Origin: JAXDAY01 sp034679345 | GTDB lineage: Bacteria > Eisenbacteria > RBG-16-71-46 > CAIMUX01 > VGJL01 | DNA: 64,000 bases | Assembly (NCBI GenBank): GCA_034679345.1 | Contig: JAXDAY010000014.1 | Span: 62,001-126,000, forward strand | Reading direction: 5' to 3' | In this document: piece by piece, positions 1-8,857 of the stretch | How the letters are laid out: every line of letters begins with the position of its first letter | Numbering within the stretch: position 1 is the first letter of the stretch | Program-made: the position numbers and the translations under genes | Notes under the pieces: generated by a model | Databases searched by the model: none | Told to the model about the DNA's origin: nothing | What the model saw: the letters and a program-made list of their open reading frames with translations, nothing else

Positions 1-2
1 TC

Positions 3-1100
3 GTCGCTGTCCTTGATACCGGGGTCACGGCATCGCATGAGGCGCTGGCAGACCGTATCGCCCCCGGGGGATGGGACTTCGTCTCGGGCGATGGGGACCC
101 CTCGGACGAATCCTTCGGCCTCGACGAGGACGGGGATGGTCTGATCGACGAGGGAGCGGGCCACGGGACGATGGTGGCTGGCCTCGTCCATCTCGCTGCG
201 CCGGATGCGCAGATCTTGCCCGTCCGCGTCCTGGACGACGAAGGCCGAGGCAGTGTATTCAATGTGGCGAAGGGCATACGCCACGCTGCACAGCAGGGAG
301 CGCAGGTCATCAACTTGAGTCTCGGCTTGCAGCAGCACACCTTCGTCATTCAGGACCAGATCCTCTGGGCCAATGAGAACGGGATCGCCATCATCGCTGC
401 CGCGGGCAACCTTGCCGAGGAGCAGCCGGCCTACTACCCTGCGATCGATCCGCAGACTCTCTCCGTCGCGGCGCTGGACTCAAGTGATGTCAAGGCGTCC
501 TTCTCGAACTGGCATCGAAGCGTAGATATTTCCGCTCCGGGGGTGGGAATCCTCGCCCCGTACCGGGATGGTGGGTACGCGATCGGAGCCGGCACTTCGT
601 TCTCCGTACCTTTCATCTCCGCCCAGTGCAGCTGGATACTCGAGGAGAACGGCACACTCCCTCTGGTGGAGCTTTACCGCGTCGTCCGGGAAGGTGTCGT
701 GGACATCTATGAGATCCCGGAGAACGACCCTTACCTCGAGGAGCTGGGATCCGGACGCCTAGACGGCCAGGTTGCCCTCCATGCGATTCAGGGGATCTCC
801 TCCTTGAATCCCCGGGATCTCGGATCATCACGAACGCTACTTCGGGTTTTTCCCAATCCTCTTCGGATCGGCGACCAGGCGACGATCTGGATGCAGGGCG
901 GTACCGACCTCGCGAATGCCCGCAACCGGACATTGAGGATCCATGACGCTGGCGGCAGGCTGCTCGACGCGTATAGTCTCCTCGTCGAAGGTTCCCAGCT
1001 CGGCGTTCGGCTCAGATTGGACCGGCTCGCCCGCGGGACGTACTTCCTCTCAGTGGATGGGATGCGAGGCGAGTCCTTCCGATTGACCCTTGTTCGTTGA
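3..1100 (+). CDS. Subtilisin-like (S8) secreted serine protease, 5' end missing
   Basis: The reading frame is open from the window edge, so the N-terminus and any signal peptide lie upstream; 365 codons are visible. The subtilase triad can be read directly: Asp in VAVLDTGV (visible residue 5), His in GHGTMVAG (residue 54) and Ser in GTSFSVPF (residue 199). An Asn-type oxyanion motif AAAGN lies between them. After the protease domain, from about residue 280, comes a beta-rich tail that starts RVFPNP, passes through LRIHDAGGRLL and ends GTYFLSV...RLTLVR. This tail resembles type IX secretion (Por) sorting domains. The enzyme is probably exported and cleaves proteins outside the cell. The protease call is firm; the sorting role of the tail is inferred from its resemblance and from the PorXY-like genes at 40-43 kb. 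Confidence 0.93.
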   Translation, partial: VAVLDTGVTASHEALADRIAPGGWDFVSGDGDPSDESFGLDEDGDGLIDEGAGHGTMVAGLVHLAAPDAQILPVRVLDDEGRGSVFNVAKGIRHAAQQGAQVINLSLGLQQHTFVIQDQILWANENGIAIIAAAGNLAEEQPAYYPAIDPQTLSVAALDSSDVKASFSNWHRSVDISAPGVGILAPYRDGGYAIGAGTSFSVPFISAQCSWILEENGTLPLVELYRVVREGVVDIYEIPENDPYLEELGSGRLDGQVALHAIQGISSLNPRDLGSSRTLLRVFPNPLRIGDQATIWMQGGTDLANARNRTLRIHDAGGRLLDAYSLLVEGSQLGVRLRLDRLARGTYFLSVDGMRGESFRLTLVR

Positions 1101-1122
1101 GTCAGACCTGGTTGGGAAGATC

Positions 1123-1156
1123 AAGCGGGGTGGACCACGACGTGTCCACCCCGCTT
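1123..1156. terminator. Perfect 13-bp inverted repeat between convergent genes
   Basis: Positions 1123-1135 are exactly complementary to 1144-1156, with an 8-nt loop. The hairpin lies between the stop of the subtilase gene (plus strand) and the stop of the small secreted protein (minus strand), where a terminator shared by convergent genes is expected. Only a two-base T run follows on either strand, so termination efficiency is uncertain. Confidence 0.65.
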
Positions 1157-1215
1157 CGTCAGGCTGATCCTCTTACCAGGCTAGGTTCCGCTTCGGCGCT
1201 GGAACCGACGCGCTC

Positions 1216-1605
1216 TCAGTCGTCTTGACCTTGCTGATACTGGTGCTGGTACTGGTACTTGCCACCATTGGGACCGTGAGGACCGCTTCCGAGCAGTGTC
1301 AATGTGCCGATGTCGGTGACCTGGCCGTCGAGCACTTCGACATTCTCGAGGATCGCGCTGCCGACCTTGGGCTTGCCCGCCTTGAGAAGATACGTGCCGA
1401 TAGGAACGTCGGTGAAGTTGAAGATCCCGGCGGCATCCGTCATCGCGTAGCCCTGGCACGCCTCGTCGAGCCAGAGAGATACCTTGGCGCCTTCGACCGC
1501 GTTTCCATCCGGATCGACGATCAATCCCGTGACACCCCCCGTCTGCGCAGACGCCGCTCCTGCAATCAGGCATAGAACCGCCGCGATACAGAGAAACCGC
1601 TTCAT
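1216..1605 (-). CDS. Small secreted protein with carboxypeptidase-regulatory-like domain
   Basis: This is a 129-residue protein with a clear signal peptide (MKRF, a hydrophobic core, cleavage near ASA-QTG). The rest is one carboxypeptidase regulatory-like / CarboxypepD_reg beta-sandwich: it opens GGVTGLIVDPDGNAVEGAKV and continues through TDAAGIFNFTDVPIGTYLL. This fold is common in exported proteins of the Bacteroidetes side of bacteria. The C-terminus is a low-complexity Gln/Tyr/His tail (KYQYQHQYQQGQDD). An AAGGAG ribosome site lies 7 nt before the ATG. The function is unknown; adhesion or ligand binding outside the cell is plausible. Its neighbours do not clarify its role. Confidence 0.8.
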   Translation of the reverse strand: MKRFLCIAAVLCLIAGAASAQTGGVTGLIVDPDGNAVEGAKVSLWLDEACQGYAMTDAAGIFNFTDVPIGTYLLKAGKPKVGSAILENVEVLDGQVTDIGTLTLLGSGPHGPNGGKYQYQHQYQQGQDD

Positions 1606-1819
1606 GCGAATGCTCCTTCCGTTCGATCCTGTTATTGAAGTCGGAAATCCAGAATCCCAGCCGGCGCCTCCGCCCGAGTCGAGTCGTGCCCCCCACCGCG
1701 GATGTCGTCCGCGGTTCCGCCTGTGCGCGACTTACCCTGATCGACCGACCCCAGCCGGCATCCTACTGTGCCCATGAAGAGGCGCGCTGATACAAGTATC
1801 CTCGGTGGTTGAGATTCCC

Positions 1820-4498
1820 TTATGTACCCAGGCAGCAGAACAGGCCCCAGTGGAAGGGGTGGGGCCATTCTTTCCGGCAGGCTCTTCGTGCGTCTCGGGC
1901 CGCTGCGACGGGATTCCCGCATTCCCGATATGAGAGATGGAATCGATCCATCCAGTCGGCGGTCGATCGATCGTGGATCCGATGGGGCGCCGCCACCAGG
2001 TGGCGGCTTCCGCCCGCGAGGAAGGCGTGCGCCACTCCGAACAAGGAGTCCCCGGGGCCGCTCAGCACCTCCCCGCTGCTGCACGCGCTGAGCACGACCA
2101 GCTCTGCGGAGGAGCGCAGTCCGAGCAGATCAGCCAGGAACATCTTGCCTCCTCCCAGGTGCAGTGTGGAGAAGAGCGGGTTGTCTGCCCGAAAGCTGCC
2201 ATGAGCGCTGATGTGGACTAATCGTGCGGAGGCGACCGCCATGAGGGCCTGATCCGGCTCTGGATCGATCATGAGTTGGACGGCGTGAGAAGCCCAGATT
2301 GCCGCTATCCGTCTCGCCTCCGGTTCGATCATTGGGGAGCTTTCATGCGAGCCCGCCACGACCACGACCTGACCCTCGCGCGCGGACCCGGACGTCGATC
2401 TTCTCTCGATCAGGAACTCGGCGGTCGGACAACGTAGAACTTCGTGGGAGTCATTCAGATAGAGGTCTCCATCGAGAGTGCATTCGAACGGAACGGCGTG
2501 CAGGAAGCCATGCGGCACAATGATGAGCCTTGCGCAGGGTGGTGAGACTTCGAGGATCGGACCGATCAGCAGCTCGTAGAGCCGACGCAGGCAAACGTCC
2601 GCCTGAGAACGCATGAGGTCCGGTTCGAGGTAGCCAGCTCCTACCGATGCGGCGAAGGCGGTTAGCTGGAGCTGCAGACGTTCGAGGATCTCGCGAATGG
2701 TCGATGGATGGGTGCCGAGAACGCGAATGCTGCGAGCCCGGGTTGAAACATTCGCAACAATGATCTTGTTCTCGGTCACGAAGTACTCGATCAGAAGCTC
2801 GTGGGCGTCTAGCAGACCCGCAAGCTTACTGGCCATATGGGTCTTGCGCCGCGCCGTGGTGGAGGGTCGAGCTTCGATCTCCGCCAAGCCCGTGGAGATC
2901 TGGCGCTCCAGGACCCGAATCCGTCTGCGCAGCCGATCGGCATTCCGCCGGGACGTCGGAGTAGGCGACATCTCAGAGGTCTCGAGGCGCCTAACCATGG
3001 ACGCGAGTTTCGCCCGTTCTTTCCTCAACCTCTCACGGTCCGAGACGGCCGCGGACCCGGGAAGCTCTCTGAACGCCCTTCCCCGCGCCGACTCCATCAA
3101 ATCGAATAAGGAATCCGCCCGAGTCCCCGGGATCTCCGTGAGGATGTCAATCTTCTCGAGGTAGGCGAAAACGTCGCGGTCGAAGGAGCGCGCGCGAAGC
3201 TCGAAGCCGGGAATCAGCGACCGCTTCGCCTCCACGCAGTCCACAGCACGGCTGTAACCACCGATCGCGTCCGGCCAACGCCCCTCGGCCTTGGCAAGCC
3301 GCGCAGCAGCCATCCAGTAATCCAGACGGGCCTGTACGGGTAGCCGGGCGACCGCAGCTTTCAGCGGTCGTAGGACGCGCCGCGCTCTGGGAAGCTCGTT
3401 TCGCGCTAATGCCACTTCGGCCAACACGCACCGAGCGCTCGCGCCGAGCACCTGGAAACGCTGTTGACGGGCGATCCGAAGGGACTTCCCAGCTCGATCC
3501 TCAGCCGCCGGCAAGTCCCCACGCGCGATGAGAGCGGCGGCGAGCTCCAGGTGAATCCTGGCGAGGCTCGCGCCGAGGTCACGCGCCCGATAAAACCCCT
3601 CCATCTCCGTCAGCAGCTCGATCGCCTCGTCGGGTCTCTTGAGCTTCAGAAGGCTCATCGCCTGGGCCAATCTCGCCAGCTGCGCGTCCAGCAGCATCTC
3701 CTCCCCCAAGAAGCTGCTCTCGGCCCGGCCGGCGAGCTCTCTGGCTTCGGCAGGCATGCCAATCTCCAGGTGGAGCTGTGCGAGTTCCAGGCAGCAAGCG
3801 GCGAGTAAATCACGGGCCCCAAGTCGGGACAGCGTCGCCTCCGCATTCACCAGAAGCCGCAAGGCGGAGCGATAGTCTCCCCGGAGGGCCTCCATCGCAC
3901 CCAGGTTGAATTGCGCCTGGGCGACGAGGAGCTCACGTTTGCTTGCCCGGCCGTAATCCTCCGCGCGGCGGAAGCACTCAGTCGCCTCCTCGATCAGGGA
4001 GAGCTGTGTACAGGCGATGCCATGATTCATCATCAAAGAGGCCCAGATGTGATCGCGCTGTCCGGCGGCGTCCATCAACCGAATCGCCTCGGCGTATGCA
4101 TCATAGGCATCTTGATACCGTTCCCGATGATAATGGCCGCTTCCGATGTTGATGTAGAGCCGCCTCAGGTAATCGTCGTCGCCGTGGGCTCGGAGGATCG
4201 CACTCGCCTGGGGAATGAGAATGTCACCAACACGGTGGTCTCCCATCACCATCAAGGTGCCAATGCGTCCGACCAGGATCTGGCCCAGCATGTGGGAATC
4301 GCCGGCGACTTCCGCCATTTGACTGGCGCGCTCGTAAGCCCTTCTTGCGGACTTGAAGCGACCAGTGTAGACGAGGGCTTCGGCTCTCGTCCGGTAAGCG
4401 ATCGCCAGGATATCTGCGCGAGGGTTCGCGGAATCACTAGCGGCGCGCAGCAGCGCTATCGATAGACGGTCGGCCTGCTTGGGATCCGACTGGAGCAA
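1820..4498 (-). CDS. TPR-CHAT caspase-like peptidase
   Basis: The protein has 892 residues if the TTG at 4498 is the start. The frame stays open some way upstream without an obvious ATG or GTG, so the start is uncertain. The first ~480 residues are tandem TPR helices (repeats such as ARRAYERASQMAEVAGD and ECFRRAEDYGRASKRE). The last ~330 residues are a CHAT domain, the caspase/HetF-related fold. The catalytic His is in VHISAHGSF (about residue 766) and the Cys in VVLSACSSGE (about residue 806); the typical W-x-P-F-x-W end (HPFHWGLF) is also present. Both catalytic residues are intact, so it is probably an active cysteine peptidase. It is the last gene of an operon with an ECF sigma factor and its anti-sigma factor, and its TPRs may sense or recruit a partner. 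The substrate is unknown. Confidence 0.88.
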   Translation of the reverse strand: MLQSDPKQADRLSIALLRAASDSANPRADILAIAYRTRAEALVYTGRFKSARRAYERASQMAEVAGDSHMLGQILVGRIGTLMVMGDHRVGDILIPQASAILRAHGDDDYLRRLYINIGSGHYHRERYQDAYDAYAEAIRLMDAAGQRDHIWASLMMNHGIACTQLSLIEEATECFRRAEDYGRASKRELLVAQAQFNLGAMEALRGDYRSALRLLVNAEATLSRLGARDLLAACCLELAQLHLEIGMPAEARELAGRAESSFLGEEMLLDAQLARLAQAMSLLKLKRPDEAIELLTEMEGFYRARDLGASLARIHLELAAALIARGDLPAAEDRAGKSLRIARQQRFQVLGASARCVLAEVALARNELPRARRVLRPLKAAVARLPVQARLDYWMAAARLAKAEGRWPDAIGGYSRAVDCVEAKRSLIPGFELRARSFDRDVFAYLEKIDILTEIPGTRADSLFDLMESARGRAFRELPGSAAVSDRERLRKERAKLASMVRRLETSEMSPTPTSRRNADRLRRRIRVLERQISTGLAEIEARPSTTARRKTHMASKLAGLLDAHELLIEYFVTENKIIVANVSTRARSIRVLGTHPSTIREILERLQLQLTAFAASVGAGYLEPDLMRSQADVCLRRLYELLIGPILEVSPPCARLIIVPHGFLHAVPFECTLDGDLYLNDSHEVLRCPTAEFLIERRSTSGSAREGQVVVVAGSHESSPMIEPEARRIAAIWASHAVQLMIDPEPDQALMAVASARLVHISAHGSFRADNPLFSTLHLGGGKMFLADLLGLRSSAELVVLSACSSGEVLSGPGDSLFGVAHAFLAGGSRHLVAAPHRIHDRSTADWMDRFHLSYRECGNPVAAARDARRACRKEWPHPFHWGLFCCLGT

Positions 4499-4630
4499 CG
4501 ATGAGATTCGCTCTCGTAACTCAAGGCTCTCTTCCCGGGTCAGCTCCGCTCCCTTCTGAGACCTTGGTGCGGCCCATCATTCGGGAGTCCACTCTCAGCC
4601 TCCGGGCCGGAAACCGGCGATCCCGACCGG

Positions 4631-5356
4631 TCAGTCCGCGGACGGATCTCCCGGGTGTCGCACGCTGATGGGTGAAAGCTGGAGCTTGACGTCCGCGAGG
4701 ACGATGTCCACATGGAAGTCCCCACGCTCCAGCCCGTCGAATTCGAAATTGCCCGTCGCGTCCAGGTCGGTTCGGCCATAGGAGTTGGGTCCGATAATCG
4801 TCGCGCTCCCTTGGGCAGGGAGGTCTCCGCCGGGGCGCGGGATCACTGTCCCAATGAGCCGGAAGCGGCTCGGTCGACCGGATTGGACCGTCGCGACGGA
4901 CACGATGAACGGGTCGGTCCAGAACACTTGGCTGGATGGGGGGCCGGGGCCCGGTCCCCGCACGCCTGCAAGGGTTGCGTCGGGTGGTGCCGCCAATCTC
5001 GCGACGAGATTCCGGACGACACCGCGCGCTGCATCGAAGAGACCTGCCCGGAGCTCTCCCTGGTAGGGGGCCGGTTCCACCGTGACTTCGCGCCTGACCC
5101 TCTGCCAGATCCGCTCGACCGCCTCCGCTGAAGGAGTATGCGCTGCCATCTGAAGGGTCAGAATGGTCTCCCTCATCTCATTGAGCCTGTTGGAGCATGA
5201 GGTGCAGACATCGAGGTGGGCAATCTCGTCGGGCCGCATCGTCCCAATCGCCGGTCGTTCGGGTGCGTCGCACTGCCCCGGCCCGCCGAGCAGCACTTCC
5301 ACCATCCGCTCATCCAGCAGGTGATTGGGATCCACGGCCCCTCGATTCGCCTTCAC
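4631..5356 (-). CDS. Zinc-binding anti-sigma factor, soluble
   Basis: The protein has 241 residues and a GTG start that overlaps the end of the sigma-factor gene by 4 nt, so the two are translationally coupled. A ZAS-type zinc motif, H-x3-C-x2-C, is visible at His47, Cys51 and Cys54 (HLDVCTSC), within the usual N-terminal anti-sigma helix bundle. There is no transmembrane segment, unlike many anti-sigma factors. The C-terminal ~100 residues form a beta-rich domain of the kind found in carboxypeptidase-regulatory-like or SORL folds (SATIIGPNSYGRTDLDATG). By position and motif it should hold the ECF sigma factor inactive. The signal that releases it is not evident; the CHAT protease encoded next is a candidate. 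Confidence 0.82.
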   Translation of the reverse strand: MKANRGAVDPNHLLDERMVEVLLGGPGQCDAPERPAIGTMRPDEIAHLDVCTSCSNRLNEMRETILTLQMAAHTPSAEAVERIWQRVRREVTVEPAPYQGELRAGLFDAARGVVRNLVARLAAPPDATLAGVRGPGPGPPSSQVFWTDPFIVSVATVQSGRPSRFRLIGTVIPRPGGDLPAQGSATIIGPNSYGRTDLDATGNFEFDGLERGDFHVDIVLADVKLQLSPISVRHPGDPSAD

Positions 5357-5955
5357 GATCGACCTCTCCTACTCCTCAACCCTACAGGCTCCGCCTTTCC
5401 GGGTTCTGATACGGTTCTTATCGCCCGTCGCAACCTTTTCAGACACCGGGCCAGATTGGGACCAATGCTGCCGATCGGCACGCCAAAGCGCTCGGAGACC
5501 TCCCTGTAGCTCAGCCGGGGATCCTTCAGAAACAACCCTTCCAGGATTCCACGACAGAGCTCGCTCAGCTGCCCCATCCCCCGTCGCAACTGCCGGATAT
5601 CCTCCTGGATTGCCAAAATCTCATCCACGGGTGGATCGGATGAGGGAATGGCGGATATGGAGTGCTCCCTGCACTCGAGCGAAGTAGGTCCCGCCGACCG
5701 CGATTTCTTGATGGTGATCGCCGCTCGGGTGGCGATTGTGAAGGTCCACGAGCTCAGCCGGGATGGATCGCGGAGGTTGCTGATCGAGCGCAGCGCCGTG
5801 ACGGTCATATCCTGCAAGATGTCGTCGTGGTCGCTGACCATCAGGCCGAACCTATGGGCGACGATGGGCGCGAAATGCGCATAGGTTCGAATGAACTCAC
5901 GCCAGGCATTCTCGTCCCTGGCCTGGAGGAGATGAACCCATTCCACCTGATCCAT
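5353..5955 (-). CDS. ECF-type RNA polymerase sigma factor
   Basis: This is a 200-residue sigma-70 family protein without region 1 or 3. Region 2 spans about residues 10-85 and includes DHDDILQDMTVTALRSI and the promoter-melting stretch LSSWTFTIATRAAI. Region 4 spans about 120-180 and ends in a helix-turn-helix, YREVSERFGVPIGSIGPNLARCLKRLR. It is the first gene of a three-gene minus-strand operon followed by an anti-sigma factor and a TPR-CHAT peptidase. It should direct RNA polymerase to a regulon that probably includes its own promoter. The family call is firm; the regulon is unknown. Confidence 0.93.
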   Translation of the reverse strand: MDQVEWVHLLQARDENAWREFIRTYAHFAPIVAHRFGLMVSDHDDILQDMTVTALRSISNLRDPSRLSSWTFTIATRAAITIKKSRSAGPTSLECREHSISAIPSSDPPVDEILAIQEDIRQLRRGMGQLSELCRGILEGLFLKDPRLSYREVSERFGVPIGSIGPNLARCLKRLRRAIRTVSEPGKAEPVGLRSRRGRS

Positions 5956-6159
5956 GATGAATGCAAGTGTAGCACACGTGGAGTGGCCGCCACCGGCGTC
6001 GACGCGTCGGAGGCGGAGTGCTCCACCTGAGTCTGCTCGACGGCGTCAATCCACACGAACGATCGCATCGATCCTGATCCATCCGTCGACCTGCATCCGG
6101 AGGAAGCTCAGGAAGGTGTTGTGGAAGCAGGCCCCGAGCGCGAGGGATCGTTCAGCGGC

Positions 6160-7056
6160 TCAATGGACGAAGAGCAGTACCGTGCCCCCGACGGCGAGAA
6201 GGGCGCCGGCGATCGCCCGAGGGGAAACCGTCTCCCTCAGCAGCCAAATCGAGGGGGGAATGATCAGGACGGGCACAATGCCCATGATCGTCGCGGCGAC
6301 GCCCGAGAGGGTGTGCTGCACCGCATACAGGGAAAGCGACACTCCGAGAAACGGTCCGAAGAAGCCGCCGAAACAGGTCCGCCGCATGGCCGGACGGTCC
6401 TTCAGCGCGGCGACGACCCTCGGCCACACTCCCCCGGCGGTGAAGATGATGGCGAATCCGAGAATCCCCGTCAGGACGCGGATCTGAGTCGCCGCGAAGG
6501 CGTCGTACGCCGCCATCCCGTGCTTGCTCAGGATCAACCCCGCGGCCTGGCCGATCGCGCCTCCCAGCCCGAGGAGCAGCCCTTGCAGCCGATGTCCCGT
6601 CACCGCGCCGGAAGCGCCCCCGCGCCGCTCCATCGCCACCCAGGTCACCCCCGCAGTCGTGATCCCCATCCCCGTGATGTCGAGCGCCGAAAGCCTCTCA
6701 TCGAGAAAGACCCATCCGATCAAGGCGGTCATGGGCGGCACGAGCGACATCAGGAGGACCGACAGCCGTGCCCCGAGCAGGACGAAGGCGCGGAAGAGGC
6801 AGAGATCTCCGATGCAGAAGCCGGCCAGGGCGGAGAGGGCGAGCCAGCCCCACGCGTGCGCCGAGGCATCCACCGGAAAGGGAAGGCCCCTTCGGATCCA
6901 CCCGAAGAGGGTGAGCAAGGCGAAGGCGACGATCAGCCGGATCAGGTTGACCGGCAGAGAGCCCACCCGGCGCCCCGCCGATTCGAAGGCGAGCGCCGTG
7001 AAGGTCCAGCAAACGGCAGTTCCGAGCGCCGCGAGCTCCCCGATCCGCTCCGTCAT
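6160..7056 (-). CDS. EamA/DMT-family membrane transporter
   Basis: The 298-residue protein is almost entirely hydrophobic, with about ten membrane spans in two repeated halves (for example LIRLIVAFALLTLFGWI and IRVLTGILGFAIIFTAGG). The pattern and length fit the EamA drug/metabolite transporter family. Characteristic signatures are the first-helix LGTAVCWTFTALAFE and the PVLIIPPSIWLLRETVSPRAIAGALL segment near the end. The substrate is unknown; relatives export amino acids or other metabolites. It is divergently arranged with the next transporter. Confidence 0.85.
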   Translation of the reverse strand: MTERIGELAALGTAVCWTFTALAFESAGRRVGSLPVNLIRLIVAFALLTLFGWIRRGLPFPVDASAHAWGWLALSALAGFCIGDLCLFRAFVLLGARLSVLLMSLVPPMTALIGWVFLDERLSALDITGMGITTAGVTWVAMERRGGASGAVTGHRLQGLLLGLGGAIGQAAGLILSKHGMAAYDAFAATQIRVLTGILGFAIIFTAGGVWPRVVAALKDRPAMRRTCFGGFFGPFLGVSLSLYAVQHTLSGVAATIMGIVPVLIIPPSIWLLRETVSPRAIAGALLAVGGTVLLFVH

Positions 7057-7197
7057 CCCGCGGGATTCTAGAGGCCGACGTCCGCCGCGTCGATGAAAGC
7101 GTGAACGGGCTTGGCTGGTCGGCGGGCCGGAGTATCATGTCCTGTCGCCGGTCGGCTCCACCCGTCCGGCTCCAGGCGTCCGGAGAACGGAGTCGGC

Positions 7198-8832
7198 ATG
7201 CCGCATCACACCCGTCCCCCCGCCCGATCGGCTACGGGGCGCAGGATCCTCGGGGTGCAACCCCTCAAGGCGGTCTTCGCCCTCGAGTACATGCTGCAGG
7301 GGCTGGCGAACCCCTTCCAAGGGATCACCTATCAGCCCTTCATCCGGCACTTTCGTGTCGACTATGGGTTGAGCGAGGCTGCAACCCAGGCCCTCTTCGC
7401 GAAGTCGTATCTCGCATGGAGCTTCAAGCCCGTCATTGGCTTCCTGATCGACGCCTACGGCCGAACGCGGTCGATTCTGATCCTGCTGCTCGTCATCGCG
7501 GTCTTCGGATACATCCTGACGCCTCTGATCGACCGGGGCCCCACGCTCTTCTTCGCCTCGATGTTCCTCCTCTCGATCGTCCTGGCCGCCACCGACGTGG
7601 CGGTGGATCGGGCCACCGTCGTCGCGGGCGAGGAGGAGTCCCGGTCGACGGGCCGCTCGAAGTCGACGACCGTGGGCCTCAATCAGGCGATCTGCTGGGT
7701 CTCGATCTACGGGACGGGAGTGCTCGCGGCGGTTCTTGGCGGCTATCTCTCCGAGCACGTGCCGTTCAGCCGCCTGATGATCGGTCTCGCATCGGTCCCT
7801 CTGCTCGTCCTCGGCGCGGTCATCCTCCTGCCGAGAGACCGCGCCGTCCCCATTCCAGTGACGCGATCGATCCAGGGTTTCTGGGAAGGGCTCAACACCG
7901 GGCCGATCCTCGGCGTGATGCTCTTCTACTTCATCTTCCACTTCCAGCCGGCCATGGGGCCGCTGTGGAACAACCACCTCATCGAGACGCTGGGCTTCAC
8001 ACAGACCCAGATCGGATTCGCCGACGGCTGCTCCTATGTGGGCCTCTTCCTAGGAGTGCTCCTCTTCGCCTGGAAGGGAGTCCGGTGGCAGGATCTGCTT
8101 GGACTGCGGAAGATCTTCCGCTTCTACATCGTCCTGAGCGTCGCCTTCAATCTGAGCCAGTACCTCCTCGTGGAGCCGCGATTCAGCGCCGTGACCGGCG
8201 CCATGCACAGGCTCATTCCCTTCATGGACGACGGCACGGTCCGCCTCGTCTACCTGAGCAGCTACAATCTGCTGATCGCCATCGGAATCGCGTTGGTCCG
8301 GATGAGCACCTTCAGCCTCGTGGGCGCTGTGATTCCTGCGGCAGCCGCGGGGAGCCTCTTCGCGGGGTTCATGTCGGTTTCGAACCTCGCCTACTCATTC
8401 TCGTACTCCAGCGGGGCCTGGCTCTACGATCATGGAATGGACTTCCGTCTCCTGCGCGGGATCCAGAGCGCCCTCTTCGGCCTCCCTGGTTCGCCGGGTA
8501 GCGAGATGTCGATCCAGATGCTGATCCTGCTCGGCTCGCTCGCCTACTTCCTGAGCTTCGCCGCAGTCCATCTCCTGCCGGATCGAAGACAGACGCTCGC
8601 CACGGAAGTGAGCGAGGAGACATTCGAGGGACCGGGGCGCTGGCGGATCCTTGGAGGACGCGCGCTGCGCGCCGTGAACATCTCGGCGATCGCCGCTGGA
8701 ACGGCGGCCTTCTTCGTGTCCCTGCTCGCCTGGGGACTCGATCCCGTCTCAGCCTTGATGTCGAGCTTCTTCGGGACGGCGATCCTGCGTCAGGCGGCGC
8801 TGGATCTGCTGCTGCGCCGCGCCCGAGCCTGA
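7198..8832 (+). CDS. MFS transporter of the folate-biopterin (FBT/BT1) type
   Basis: The protein has 544 residues and about twelve membrane spans. I chose the ATG at 7198 because a GGAG lies 5 nt before it. The N-terminal sequence, with YMLQGLANPFQGITYQPF followed by FAKSYLAWSFKPVIGFLID, matches the BT1/folate-biopterin transporter branch of the major facilitator superfamily. That branch also includes PucC-like and other poorly characterised porters. It is one of the few plus-strand genes in the window. The actual substrate cannot be read from sequence, so the specificity is tentative while the MFS assignment is secure. Confidence 0.82.
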   Translation: MPHHTRPPARSATGRRILGVQPLKAVFALEYMLQGLANPFQGITYQPFIRHFRVDYGLSEAATQALFAKSYLAWSFKPVIGFLIDAYGRTRSILILLLVIAVFGYILTPLIDRGPTLFFASMFLLSIVLAATDVAVDRATVVAGEEESRSTGRSKSTTVGLNQAICWVSIYGTGVLAAVLGGYLSEHVPFSRLMIGLASVPLLVLGAVILLPRDRAVPIPVTRSIQGFWEGLNTGPILGVMLFYFIFHFQPAMGPLWNNHLIETLGFTQTQIGFADGCSYVGLFLGVLLFAWKGVRWQDLLGLRKIFRFYIVLSVAFNLSQYLLVEPRFSAVTGAMHRLIPFMDDGTVRLVYLSSYNLLIAIGIALVRMSTFSLVGAVIPAAAAGSLFAGFMSVSNLAYSFSYSSGAWLYDHGMDFRLLRGIQSALFGLPGSPGSEMSIQMLILLGSLAYFLSFAAVHLLPDRRQTLATEVSEETFEGPGRWRILGGRALRAVNISAIAAGTAAFFVSLLAWGLDPVSALMSSFFGTAILRQAALDLLLRRARA

Positions 8833-8857
8833 CCCGGACGCGGCGCGCCCATGCCGC

